The notes under the pieces are model-generated. The model searched no databases and was not told the origin of the DNA. It saw nothing but the letters and a program-made list of their open reading frames with translations. The translations under genes and the position numbers were made by a program. This document shows positions 1 to 5,601 of a DNA stretch of 5,653 nucleotides, in pieces (position 1 is the stretch's first letter; every line of letters begins with the position of its first letter). This DNA comes from Caulobacteraceae bacterium (GTDB taxonomy: Bacteria; Pseudomonadota; Alphaproteobacteria; Caulobacterales; Caulobacteraceae), in assembly GCA_947452665.1 (NCBI GenBank), contig CANGEH010000160.1, positions 1 through 5,653 on the forward strand. The letters are read 5' to 3'.

Positions 1-1215
1 TCACGCCTCTTGGCCGGACAGTCAGGTGCTGGCCGTATTACCGCATTTGATCCCACCGATTTTGCCTGTCAGATCGCTTGCGAAGTACCGCGCATTGATG
101 GCCGCGGCGGTGGCAGTGCCGACTATCCCGGTTCCTACGATCCCGAACAGACCATGAGCCTGCGCGATCGTCGGCGGGTTGATGATTTCATCCTCTATGC
201 CGTAGCGGCGGCGGACGAAGCCGTGCGCGATAGTGGCTGGCACCCCCAGACCGAGGAAGATCGCTGCCGCTCGGGCGTGATTATTGGCTCGGGCATTGGC
301 GGGCTGGACTCGATTGCCAAGACTGCGCTGGAGTTGCACGAAAAAGGCCCGCGCCGGATCAGCCCCTTCTTTATTCCCTCGGCCCTGATCAATCTGGCGT
401 CTGGCCAGGTTTCGATCCGCTATGGCCTCAAGGGCCCCAACCACTCCGTGGTCACGGCCTGTGCCTCGGGCGCGCATGCGATCGGTGATGCCATGCGCCT
501 GATCCAGTGGGGCGACGCTGATGTCATGTTTGCAGGCGGGGCTGAGGCCGCGGTTTGCCCACTCGGTGTTGCAGGCTTTGTCGCCGCCCGCGCTATGAGC
601 ACCAGCTTTAATGATCGCCCACAAATGGCCTCGCGTCCCTATGACAAGGACCGTGACGGGTTTGTCATGGGCGAGGGGGCCGGTATTCTGGTTTTGGAAG
701 AATACGAACACGCCAAGGCGCGCGGTGCCAAGATCTATGCCGAAGTCATTGGCTATGGCCTGTCGGGCGATGCCTATCACATTACTGCGCCTGCCAGTGA
801 CGGCGATGGCGGCTATCGGGCCATGAATGCGTCCCTCGCGCGGGCGGGGATCGACCCGTCCCAGATTGACTATATCAATGCGCACGGCACCTCGACCCCG
901 CTCGGCGATGAGATCGAGTTGGGGGCAGTTGAGCGTATGCTGGGCGCGTCGGTTTCAGGGGCGACCATGTCCTCGACCAAGGGCGCGATTGGCCATCTTT
1001 TGGGTGCCGCCGGCGCGGTTGAGGCGGCCTTTACGGCCCTTGCGATCCGCGATCAGATTGCACCGCCAACCATTAATCTAGACAATCCCTCGGTCGATAC
1101 GGCCATTGATCTGGTGGCGCACACCGCCAAGCCAATGGTGATCAATACCGCCCTGTCCAACAGCTTTGGCTTTGGCGGGACCAATGCGTCTCTTGTGTTC
1201 AAGAAGGTCCAGTGA
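1..1215 (+). CDS. fabF: 3-oxoacyl-[acyl-carrier-protein] synthase II (KAS II), 5'-truncated by the window edge
   Basis: This is a condensing enzyme of cytosolic type II fatty-acid synthesis. It joins malonyl-ACP to an acyl-ACP, releases CO2 and extends the chain by two carbons. The frame is open from base 1 and reads S-R-L-L-A-G-Q-S-G, matching the LLAGQSG stretch normally about 25 residues into FabF, so only the N-terminal tip is missing and the TTG at 10 is not a start. Numbering from codon 10 as residue 1, the thiolase-fold catalytic set is present: Cys151 in TACASG (codon 460-462), His292 in NAHGTSTPLGD, Lys324 and His329 in STKGAIGHLLGAAGA. The C-terminus NSFGFGGTNASLVFKK is a family hallmark. 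A glycine-rich stretch at residues 31-45 looks longer than in E. coli FabF. The stop overlaps mltG by 4 bp. The usual upstream neighbour, acpP, would lie outside the window. FabB is the main alternative, but the residue pattern and context favour FabF. Confidence 0.96.
   Translation, partial: SRLLAGQSGAGRITAFDPTDFACQIACEVPRIDGRGGGSADYPGSYDPEQTMSLRDRRRVDDFILYAVAAADEAVRDSGWHPQTEEDRCRSGVIIGSGIGGLDSIAKTALELHEKGPRRISPFFIPSALINLASGQVSIRYGLKGPNHSVVTACASGAHAIGDAMRLIQWGDADVMFAGGAEAAVCPLGVAGFVAARAMSTSFNDRPQMASRPYDKDRDGFVMGEGAGILVLEEYEHAKARGAKIYAEVIGYGLSGDAYHITAPASDGDGGYRAMNASLARAGIDPSQIDYINAHGTSTPLGDEIELGAVERMLGASVSGATMSSTKGAIGHLLGAAGAVEAAFTALAIRDQIAPPTINLDNPSVDTAIDLVAHTAKPMVINTALSNSFGFGGTNASLVFKKVQ
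1201..1207 (+). promoter_or_regulatory. Ribosome binding site for mltG inside the last codons of fabF
   Basis: AAGAAGG lies four bases before the GTG start of mltG at 1212. The same bases encode the conserved FabF C-terminal Lys-Lys-Val (AAG AAG GTC). The site supports the GTG start, and with the GTGA overlap it suggests ribosomes finishing fabF re-start on mltG. The spacing is slightly short. Confidence 0.6.
1212..1215 (+). other. GTGA stop/start overlap, fabF to mltG
   Basis: GTG is the mltG start and TGA is the fabF stop, sharing two bases. A four-base overlap of this kind is typical of translationally coupled operon genes. Confidence 0.9.
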
Positions 1216-2261
1216 CCGAAACGCCCGTTAGCCCAAGCCCTCCAGGCCCCAGCGGTCTGGCCCGGGTCCTGGGGCCTGGGTGGTTGAAGATTGCGCTGCT
1301 GGCCGCCATTCCCATGGCCTCTATGCTTGGCGTGCTGGCCTTAAGCGTCTTGGTCAGCTTTGCCGGACCCGGTCCCAGCAAGACCCAAACCAATCTCGTT
1401 TTTGCAGAGGGCTCCAGCCTGCCACAGATCGCCAAGAGTCTGGACCAGGGCGGGGTGGTCAGTACGGCCACCGGCTTTGTCATTGCCGCCAAACTGACGG
1501 GCGCCGATCGTCGCTTGAAGGCGGGCGAGTATGAATTCCCGGCCCATGCCTCCATGGCCAAGGTTTTGGGCATGATCCATAAGGGCCAGCGCATTCGCAG
1601 ACAGGTGACGGTGCCAGAGGGCATAACCTCGGCCATGGTCGTCGATATCCTTCGTGCCAATAAGGACCTAACCGGCCCTGTCGCTGAGCCCCCCGAAGGG
1701 TCGGTCCTGCCCGAGACCTATGAGATCAAGCGCGGCGAGACCCGCAAGCAGGTCTTGAAGCGCATGATGACCGCCCAGGACGACGTGTTGGCCAAGCTCT
1801 GGCCCGCCCGCCAATCGGGCCTGCCCTATAAGTCGGTTTATGAGGCCGTGATCATGGCCTCGATCGTCGAGAAGGAAACCGCGCTTGGCAAGGAGCGCCC
1901 GCATATTGCCGCCGTGTTCATCAACCGCCTGCGCGTCGGGATGCGGCTCGAAACCGATCCAACCATTATTTATGGCCTGACCAAGGGCCGCCCGCTTGGC
2001 CGCGGCCTGCTGCGCTCGGAGGTCTTGGCCAAGACACCTTATAATACCTATGCGATTAGCGGCCTGCCCCCGACCCCGATTGCCAATCCGGGTAAGGCCG
2101 CCCTCAAGGCCGTGCTCGATCCGCTCAAGTCCGATGACCTGTTTTTTGTCGCTGATGGTTCGGGCGGTCATGTCTTTGCCGCCAGTTTTGGCGAACACAG
2201 GCGCAATGTTGCCAAATGGCGCAAGGTTGAACGCGCGACCGCCAGCCAAGCGGGACGCTGA
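1212..2261 (+). CDS. mltG: Endolytic murein transglycosylase MltG (YceG-like)
   Basis: This inner-membrane enzyme cleaves nascent peptidoglycan glycan strands internally, leaving 1,6-anhydroMurNAc ends, and is thought to terminate strand polymerisation. The 349-residue product has a short Pro/Gly-rich cytoplasmic N-terminus, one transmembrane helix at about residues 27-51, a LysM-like region at about 58-135 (NLVFAEGSSL, then LKAGEYEF) and a YceG catalytic domain from about 135 to the end. The catalytic Glu is E220 in ASIVEKET (216-223), matching E218 of E. coli. Other family motifs are VFINRL (235-240), LETDPTIIYG (246-255), YNTY (277-280), GLPPTPIANPG (284-294) and the FGEHRRNVAKWR tail. Length is normal for the family. 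The GTG start overlaps the fabF stop as GTGA and is preceded by AAGAAGG. The N-terminal membrane helix fits with this start. mltG next to fabF and gmk is also a familiar alphaproteobacterial order. Confidence 0.96.
   Translation: MTETPVSPSPPGPSGLARVLGPGWLKIALLAAIPMASMLGVLALSVLVSFAGPGPSKTQTNLVFAEGSSLPQIAKSLDQGGVVSTATGFVIAAKLTGADRRLKAGEYEFPAHASMAKVLGMIHKGQRIRRQVTVPEGITSAMVVDILRANKDLTGPVAEPPEGSVLPETYEIKRGETRKQVLKRMMTAQDDVLAKLWPARQSGLPYKSVYEAVIMASIVEKETALGKERPHIAAVFINRLRVGMRLETDPTIIYGLTKGRPLGRGLLRSEVLAKTPYNTYAISGLPPTPIANPGKAALKAVLDPLKSDDLFFVADGSGGHVFAASFGEHRRNVAKWRKVERATASQAGR
2022..2035. repeat. 14-bp perfect palindrome in mltG
   Basis: GTCTTGGCCAAGAC reads the same on both strands. Its 12-bp core TCTTGGCCAAGA recurs at 4534-4545 in rsmA. 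Both lie in coding sequence (Leu-Ala-Lys codons TTG GCC AAG). No regulatory role is evident. Confidence 0.4.
2252..2255 (+). promoter_or_regulatory. Probable ribosome binding site for yicC
   Basis: GGGA ends eight bases before the ATG at 2264, within the last codons of mltG. It is a partial match to the anti-Shine-Dalgarno complement. It is the only purine-rich candidate at a sensible distance. Confidence 0.4.
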
Positions 2262-2263
2262 GC

Positions 2264-3148
2264 ATGGCCGTGCAGGGCATGACCGGCTTTGGACGCCACG
2301 AGGCTAGTCTGGGGGCCTGGAGCTGGGCGGTCGAGGCGCGCTCTGTCAATGGCCGCAATCTTGAGGTTCGGTTTCGCGGCCCGCCGGGCCTTGATGGACT
2401 GGAGCGTATGGCGCGCGAGGCGGCGTCGGCAAGGTTCCAGCGGGGCCAACTGACCGTGAGCCTGCAGGCCAAGCGCCGTGAGGGCGGGGGGCTGGTTCAG
2501 GTCAATGCCGATCAATTGGCGCGTTATCTGGACCTGATCGCGCCGCTGGTCGCGCAAGGCAAGGCGGGTTTGCCCAGCGCCGATGGCCTATTGGCCCTGC
2601 GCGGCGTGCTCGAAGTGTCCGAAGAGACCGATGATCCGGACATAAAGGCCCAGATCGAAGCGACCATGGCCGCATCGATTGGCCTAGCCATGGATGCCTT
2701 GCTGGGCGCAAGGCTAGAGGAGGGCGCGGCCCTGATGCCGGTCCTGTCTGGGCTGGTGGACCGCATTGACGCCCTAGTTAGCGAGGCTGAAGGCCAGGCA
2801 CAGCAGCAGCCTAGCGTGATCAAGGCCCGGTTTGCCAAACGCATGACCGAACTGGCGGGCAATGCCACAGACTTGGCCGACCGGATCATGACCGAGGCGG
2901 CGGCCCTTGCGGTCAAGGCCGATGTGCGTGAAGAGCTGGATCGCCTTGCCAGTCACATTCAGGCGGCTCGCAGCCTGATCGACAGTGACGCTGCGTCTGG
3001 GCGACGGCTGGATTTTTTGATGCAGGAATTCATGCGCGAGGCCAATACACTTTGCGCCAAGTCGGCCCTAACCGCGCTGACCACAACAGGCCTTGAGCTC
3101 AAGGCCTTGATAGAACAATTGCGTGAGCAGGTCCAAAATGTCGAATAG
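2264..3148 (+). CDS. yicC: YicC/YloC family endoribonuclease
   Basis: YicC-family proteins are reported as endoribonucleases, and in E. coli YicC is linked to turnover of the small RNA RyhB. The role in this organism is inferred. The 294-residue product has the family N-terminus MTGFGR (6-11) followed by VEARSVNGRNLEVRFR (23-38), a helical middle region, and a C-terminal DUF1732-type segment with DVREELDRLASHI (220-232), GRRLDFLMQEF (246-256), REANTLC (258-264) and the tail LELKALIEQLREQVQN. Two positions in the C-terminal block differ from the consensus I remember: Met257 where FNREANT is usual, and Leu269 where Asp is usual. The start is ATG, two bases after the mltG stop, with GGGA eight bases upstream. 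The gene overlaps gmk by 11 bp. yicC next to gmk is conserved across many Proteobacteria. Confidence 0.95.
   Translation: MAVQGMTGFGRHEASLGAWSWAVEARSVNGRNLEVRFRGPPGLDGLERMAREAASARFQRGQLTVSLQAKRREGGGLVQVNADQLARYLDLIAPLVAQGKAGLPSADGLLALRGVLEVSEETDDPDIKAQIEATMAASIGLAMDALLGARLEEGAALMPVLSGLVDRIDALVSEAEGQAQQQPSVIKARFAKRMTELAGNATDLADRIMTEAAALAVKADVREELDRLASHIQAARSLIDSDAASGRRLDFLMQEFMREANTLCAKSALTALTTTGLELKALIEQLREQVQNVE
3127..3132 (+). promoter_or_regulatory. Ribosome binding site that decides the gmk start
   Basis: GCAGGT, preceded by GA, ends five bases before ATG 3138, and the AGG core is at ideal spacing. The upstream in-frame GTG at 3123 has no such site at a usable distance, so this favours the 214-residue Gmk. 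The bases also encode the conserved Glu-Gln-Val of the YicC C-terminus. Confidence 0.6.
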
Positions 3149-3782
3149 TTCAGCCCATCCACGCCGGGGCTTGATGTTGGTGGTTTCTAGCCCGTCCGGA
3201 GCAGGCAAGACCTCGCTATCAAGGCGCTTGCTTGCAGATCATGCCGAGCTGGAATTGTCGATCTCCTGCACCACGCGCGGCCCACGGCCCGGCGAGCGCG
3301 ATGGCCGTGAATATCATTTCATTGATCGGCCCAAATTCGATGCCATGATCGCGGAGGACGCGTTCTTGGAATGGGCCGATGTGCACGAGCATCGCTATGG
3401 CAGTCCAACCGCGCCGGTCATGGCGGCCTTGGCGGCTGGGCGTGATGTATTGTTTGATATTGACTGGCAGGGCGCGCGCATGGTTGCTGCCAGCGCACCG
3501 CAAGACGTTGTGCGGGTGTTTATTCTGCCCCCGACCATGGCCGATCTCAAACGCCGCCTCCATGCCCGCGCGCAGGATGCCGAGGACGTGATCGAGCGCA
3601 GGCTTGGCCGCGCCAAGGGTGAGATCGAAAAATGGACCGATTATGACTATGTCATCGTCAATGCCGATTTTGATCAGGCCTTCTCTGAACTGGCGCATAT
3701 TTATCACGCCGAACGCCTGCGCCGGGTCCGCAATCCAGGGCTTGAGCCCTTGGTTCAGGCCTTGCTGAACGAGCCGCTCTGA
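3138..3782 (+). CDS. gmk: Guanylate kinase
   Basis: This cytosolic enzyme transfers phosphate from ATP to GMP, giving GDP for nucleotide pools and ppGpp/GTP balance. The 214-residue product (E. coli 207) shows the P-loop SPSGAGKTS (18-26), the GMP-binding segment CTTRGPRPGE (44-53) with DGREYHF (55-61), FLEWADVHEHRYG (76-88) including the conserved Glu and Tyr, DIDWQGAR (107-114) of the Walker B-like region, and the lid Arg cluster between RRLHAR (139-144) and VIERRLGRAK (151-160), then YDYVIVN (169-175). I choose ATG 3138 over in-frame GTG 3123 because AGCAGG lies six bases upstream and the N-terminus RRGLMLVVSSPSG then has the usual spacing. The gene starts inside the last codons of yicC. 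Its final codons overlap the end of convergent rsmA by 28 bp. Confidence 0.96.
   Translation: MSNSSAHPRRGLMLVVSSPSGAGKTSLSRRLLADHAELELSISCTTRGPRPGERDGREYHFIDRPKFDAMIAEDAFLEWADVHEHRYGSPTAPVMAALAAGRDVLFDIDWQGARMVAASAPQDVVRVFILPPTMADLKRRLHARAQDAEDVIERRLGRAKGEIEKWTDYDYVIVNADFDQAFSELAHIYHAERLRRVRNPGLEPLVQALLNEPL
3755..3782. other. Convergent tail-to-tail coding overlap of gmk and rsmA
   Basis: The final nine codons of gmk including TGA (3780-3782) lie on the complement of the final nine codons of rsmA including TGA (3757-3755). The two frames are offset by one base. The segment encodes Gmk ALLNEPL and RsmA QSGSFSKA, both in the variable tails beyond the conserved domains. No intergenic space exists for a shared terminator, so transcripts from the two operons should be complementary at their 3' ends. 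Confidence 0.9.
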
Positions 3783-4597
3783 ACCTGCCGGGCTAGGGCC
3801 AAAAAGCCGTCTATATCGACCGTTTCAGCCCGCACATCGGGATCGATGCCTGCGGCCTCGCACAGGGCTGTGCCGCCGAGGGTCTTGAGGCTGGAGCGCA
3901 GCATTTTGCGTCTTTGGCCAAATGCGGCCTGGGTGGTTTTTTCCAAGGCTGACAACAGGCCAGGATCGGGCCTTTGGCTAAGGGGCACGAGATGCACAAC
4001 CGCAGAGGTCACCTTGGGCGGCGGTGTAAAGGCGCGGGCGGGCAGGTCCATGACAATGCGGGCCTGGGCAGTGGCCTGAACCACAACCGCCAGCCGCCCA
4101 TAGGCGTCATCCCCAACCTGGGCCGTGATCCGTTCCGCCACTTCTTTTTGAAACATGAGGGTCATGGAGACGGGTTGCCATGGCCCTGTGAGCCATTTCA
4201 AGAGCAGGGCTGTGCCGACATTATAGGGCAGGTTGGCGACTATGGCGGTTGGCCCGCGCCCCTCGGCAAGGTCAGCCTCCTGCACCTTTAGGGCATCATT
4301 GCGGATGATCTCCAGCAGGCCAGGCGCGGCGGTGCCCAATTCTTCGAGCAAGGGGACAAAGCGCGGATCCATTTCCACGGCAATGACCTTGGCACCGGCC
4401 TCCATCAAGGCGCGGGTCAGGCCGCCAGGGCCTGGGCCCACCTCAATCACGGTCTGGCCCTCGCTAATGCCCGCCAACCGGACAATCTTGCGGGTAATAT
4501 TCAGATCGAGCAGGAAGTGCTGGCCAAAGCTCTTCTTGGCCAAGAGCCCATGCTCGGTCAGGGCGCCGCGGATCGGCGGCAGGCTAAGGACGCTCAC
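3755..4597 (-). CDS. rsmA: 16S rRNA (adenine1518-N6/adenine1519-N6)-dimethyltransferase
   Basis: RsmA (KsgA) uses S-adenosylmethionine to dimethylate two adjacent adenines in the 3'-terminal helix of 16S rRNA, a late checkpoint in 30S assembly. Unmethylated rRNA underlies kasugamycin resistance. The 280-residue product has KKSFGQHFLLD (21-31), SAM motif I EVGPGPGGLT (52-61), the acidic motif VEMD (74-77), NDA (100-102), the catalytic NLPYN (122-126), FQKEVAERI (149-157), FTPPPKVTSAVVHL (190-203) and FGQRRKMLRSSLKTL (226-240). E. coli RsmA is 273 residues, so length is normal. The start is GTG, overlapping the pdxA stop as GTGA, and LPPIRGAL just after it fits alphaproteobacterial homologues. 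The only visible Shine-Dalgarno-like bases are AAGG at 4608-4611, ten bases upstream, so coupling to pdxA translation is likely. The last nine residues, beyond the usual end, overlap gmk. Confidence 0.96.
   Translation of the reverse strand: MSVLSLPPIRGALTEHGLLAKKSFGQHFLLDLNITRKIVRLAGISEGQTVIEVGPGPGGLTRALMEAGAKVIAVEMDPRFVPLLEELGTAAPGLLEIIRNDALKVQEADLAEGRGPTAIVANLPYNVGTALLLKWLTGPWQPVSMTLMFQKEVAERITAQVGDDAYGRLAVVVQATAQARIVMDLPARAFTPPPKVTSAVVHLVPLSQRPDPGLLSALEKTTQAAFGQRRKMLRSSLKTLGGTALCEAAGIDPDVRAETVDIDGFLALARQVQSGSFSKA
4594..4597 (-). other. GTGA stop/start overlap, pdxA to rsmA
   Basis: On the minus strand GTG (4597-4595) starts rsmA and TGA (4596-4594) ends pdxA. The nearest Shine-Dalgarno-like sequence is AAGG, ten bases upstream, so rsmA expression probably leans on re-initiation after pdxA. 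Confidence 0.9.
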
Positions 4598-5601
4598 GCC
4601 GTTAGAGCCTTAGCGCGGCTAAGTGTGATCTGCTCAGCCAGGCGGATCGCGGCAATCAGGCTATCGGCCCGGGCTATGCCCTTGCCGGCAATGTCAAAGC
4701 CAGTGCCGTGATCGGGCGAGGTGCGGACAATCGGCAGACCAAGACTGACATTCACCCCGCCCCAAAAATCCAGCATCTTGACCGGGATCAGGGCCTGATC
4801 GTGATAAAGACAGACCACGGCGTCATAGGTCTGGCGCGCCTCGGCATGAAACAGGGTATCGGCTGGGCGCGGATCGGTGCAGTCAATGCCCTCGGCCCGC
4901 AGCTGGGCGGCAGCAGGGGCGAGTATGCGGACTTCTTCGTCGCCAATCGCCCCGCCTTCGCCGGCATGGGGGTTAAGGCCAGCCAGCGCCAGGCGCGGAC
5001 GCCTTATGCCAAAATCCTGGGTCAGGGCTGCGGCGGTCACCTTGGCCGTATGAATAATCGCCTCAATCGTCAGGGCTTGCGAGACCTTGGCCAGCGGCAG
5101 GTGCACGGTCGTCAGGACGGCGCGTAAATCACCAGAAGTCAGCATCATCACCGGCCCGCGCGGCGTGGTCATGGGTAGATGCGCCGTCAGATCGGCTAAA
5201 AACTCTGTATGGCCCGGGAACTTAAAGCCCGCCTCATAAAGCGGGGCCTTGGCAATTGGCGCTGTGACAAGGCCGCTGGCCTGACCGGAGACGACTAGGT
5301 CAACCGCCTGCTCAATCCAGCCAATCACGGCCTTGGCATGGGCGCTGGAGGCCTTTCCAGGCCTTATTGCATGGCGAAGCGGCCTATCCAAAACCGGCAG
5401 GGCCTTGGCAAAGACTGTCGCCGCCTCGGCCGCATTGCGAACCGCCTGAACCGGGGCCCCGGTCATGGCCAGAAGCGCGGCATCACCCACGACCACAAAA
5501 GCGGGGCCGGACTTGGCCAAGGCGTGCCAGGCCTTGGCAATAATTTCAGGACCAATACCGGCCGGATCACCCAGGCTTAGGGCCAGCACTGGCCCGGTCA
5601 C
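4594..5601 (-). CDS. pdxA: 4-hydroxythreonine-4-phosphate dehydrogenase
   Basis: PdxA is a cytosolic NAD-dependent enzyme of DXP-dependent vitamin B6 synthesis. It oxidises 4-phosphohydroxy-L-threonine; the product decarboxylates to the aminoacetone phosphate that PdxJ condenses with deoxyxylulose 5-phosphate. The 335-residue product (E. coli 329) opens with LALSLGDPAGIGPEI (6-20). It carries LVTAPIAKAPLYEAG (111-125), PGHTEFLA (129-136) with the substrate-site His-Thr pair, and three metal ligands at His167 (TVHLP), His212 (GLNPHAGE) and His267 (YHDQALIP), matching His166, His211 and His266 in E. coli. RTSPDHGTGFDIAGKG (293-308) closes the active site. GTG 5601 gives the expected N-terminus. 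The frame stays open upstream to the window edge, but that stretch is surA in another frame. There is no clear Shine-Dalgarno, and the start overlaps the surA stop. PdxA2-type paralogues in sugar-acid operons are the alternative; the surA/rsmA context argues for true PdxA. Confidence 0.96.
   Translation of the reverse strand: MTGPVLALSLGDPAGIGPEIIAKAWHALAKSGPAFVVVGDAALLAMTGAPVQAVRNAAEAATVFAKALPVLDRPLRHAIRPGKASSAHAKAVIGWIEQAVDLVVSGQASGLVTAPIAKAPLYEAGFKFPGHTEFLADLTAHLPMTTPRGPVMMLTSGDLRAVLTTVHLPLAKVSQALTIEAIIHTAKVTAAALTQDFGIRRPRLALAGLNPHAGEGGAIGDEEVRILAPAAAQLRAEGIDCTDPRPADTLFHAEARQTYDAVVCLYHDQALIPVKMLDFWGGVNVSLGLPIVRTSPDHGTGFDIAGKGIARADSLIAAIRLAEQITLSRAKALTA
5516..5538. repeat. Perfect 8-bp inverted repeat (hairpin) inside the 5' part of pdxA
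   Basis: GCCAAGGC at 5516-5523 and GCCTTGGC at 5531-5538 are perfect complements around a 7-base spacer. The stem would form in pdxA mRNA about 60-85 bases after the GTG start. No T-run follows on either strand, so it is not an intrinsic terminator. The arms encode Ala-Lys runs with the favoured GCC AAG codons, so it may be a by-product of codon use. Confidence 0.4.
5598..5601 (-). other. GTGA stop/start overlap, surA-like gene to pdxA
   Basis: On the minus strand GTG (5601-5599) starts pdxA and TGA (5600-5598) ends the surA-like frame. It is the same arrangement as the two other GTGA junctions in the window. The overlap itself supports the frame chosen for the short surA fragment. Confidence 0.75.

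Noticed and set aside
10..12. TTG as a possible fabF start
   Set aside because: The frame is open to base 1, and the residues around it match the interior LLAGQSG stretch of FabF, so the true start lies upstream of the window.
22..885. A 287-codon open frame on the minus strand opposite fabF
   Set aside because: It is fully antisense to a catalytically intact fabF, has no recognisable motif, and is the kind of stop-free shadow expected opposite a high-GC gene with strong codon bias.
1668..2249. A 193-codon open frame on the minus strand opposite mltG
   Set aside because: It lies wholly within mltG, which has clear family motifs. The antisense product is low in recognisable structure and resembles no family I know.
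3123..3125. GTG as an earlier gmk start
   Set aside because: It lacks a suitably placed ribosome site, whereas ATG 3138 has one and yields the usual Gmk N-terminal length.
3789..3808. GGCC-AAAAA-GCC near the gmk end as an intrinsic terminator
   Set aside because: The stem is only about three base pairs, the A-run sits in the loop rather than following the stem, and the region codes for RsmA.
5349..5365. Direct repeat AGGCCTT spaced by ten bases in pdxA
   Set aside because: Seven-base repeats rich in GGCC are common throughout this window because of codon use, and no longer repeat surrounds it.
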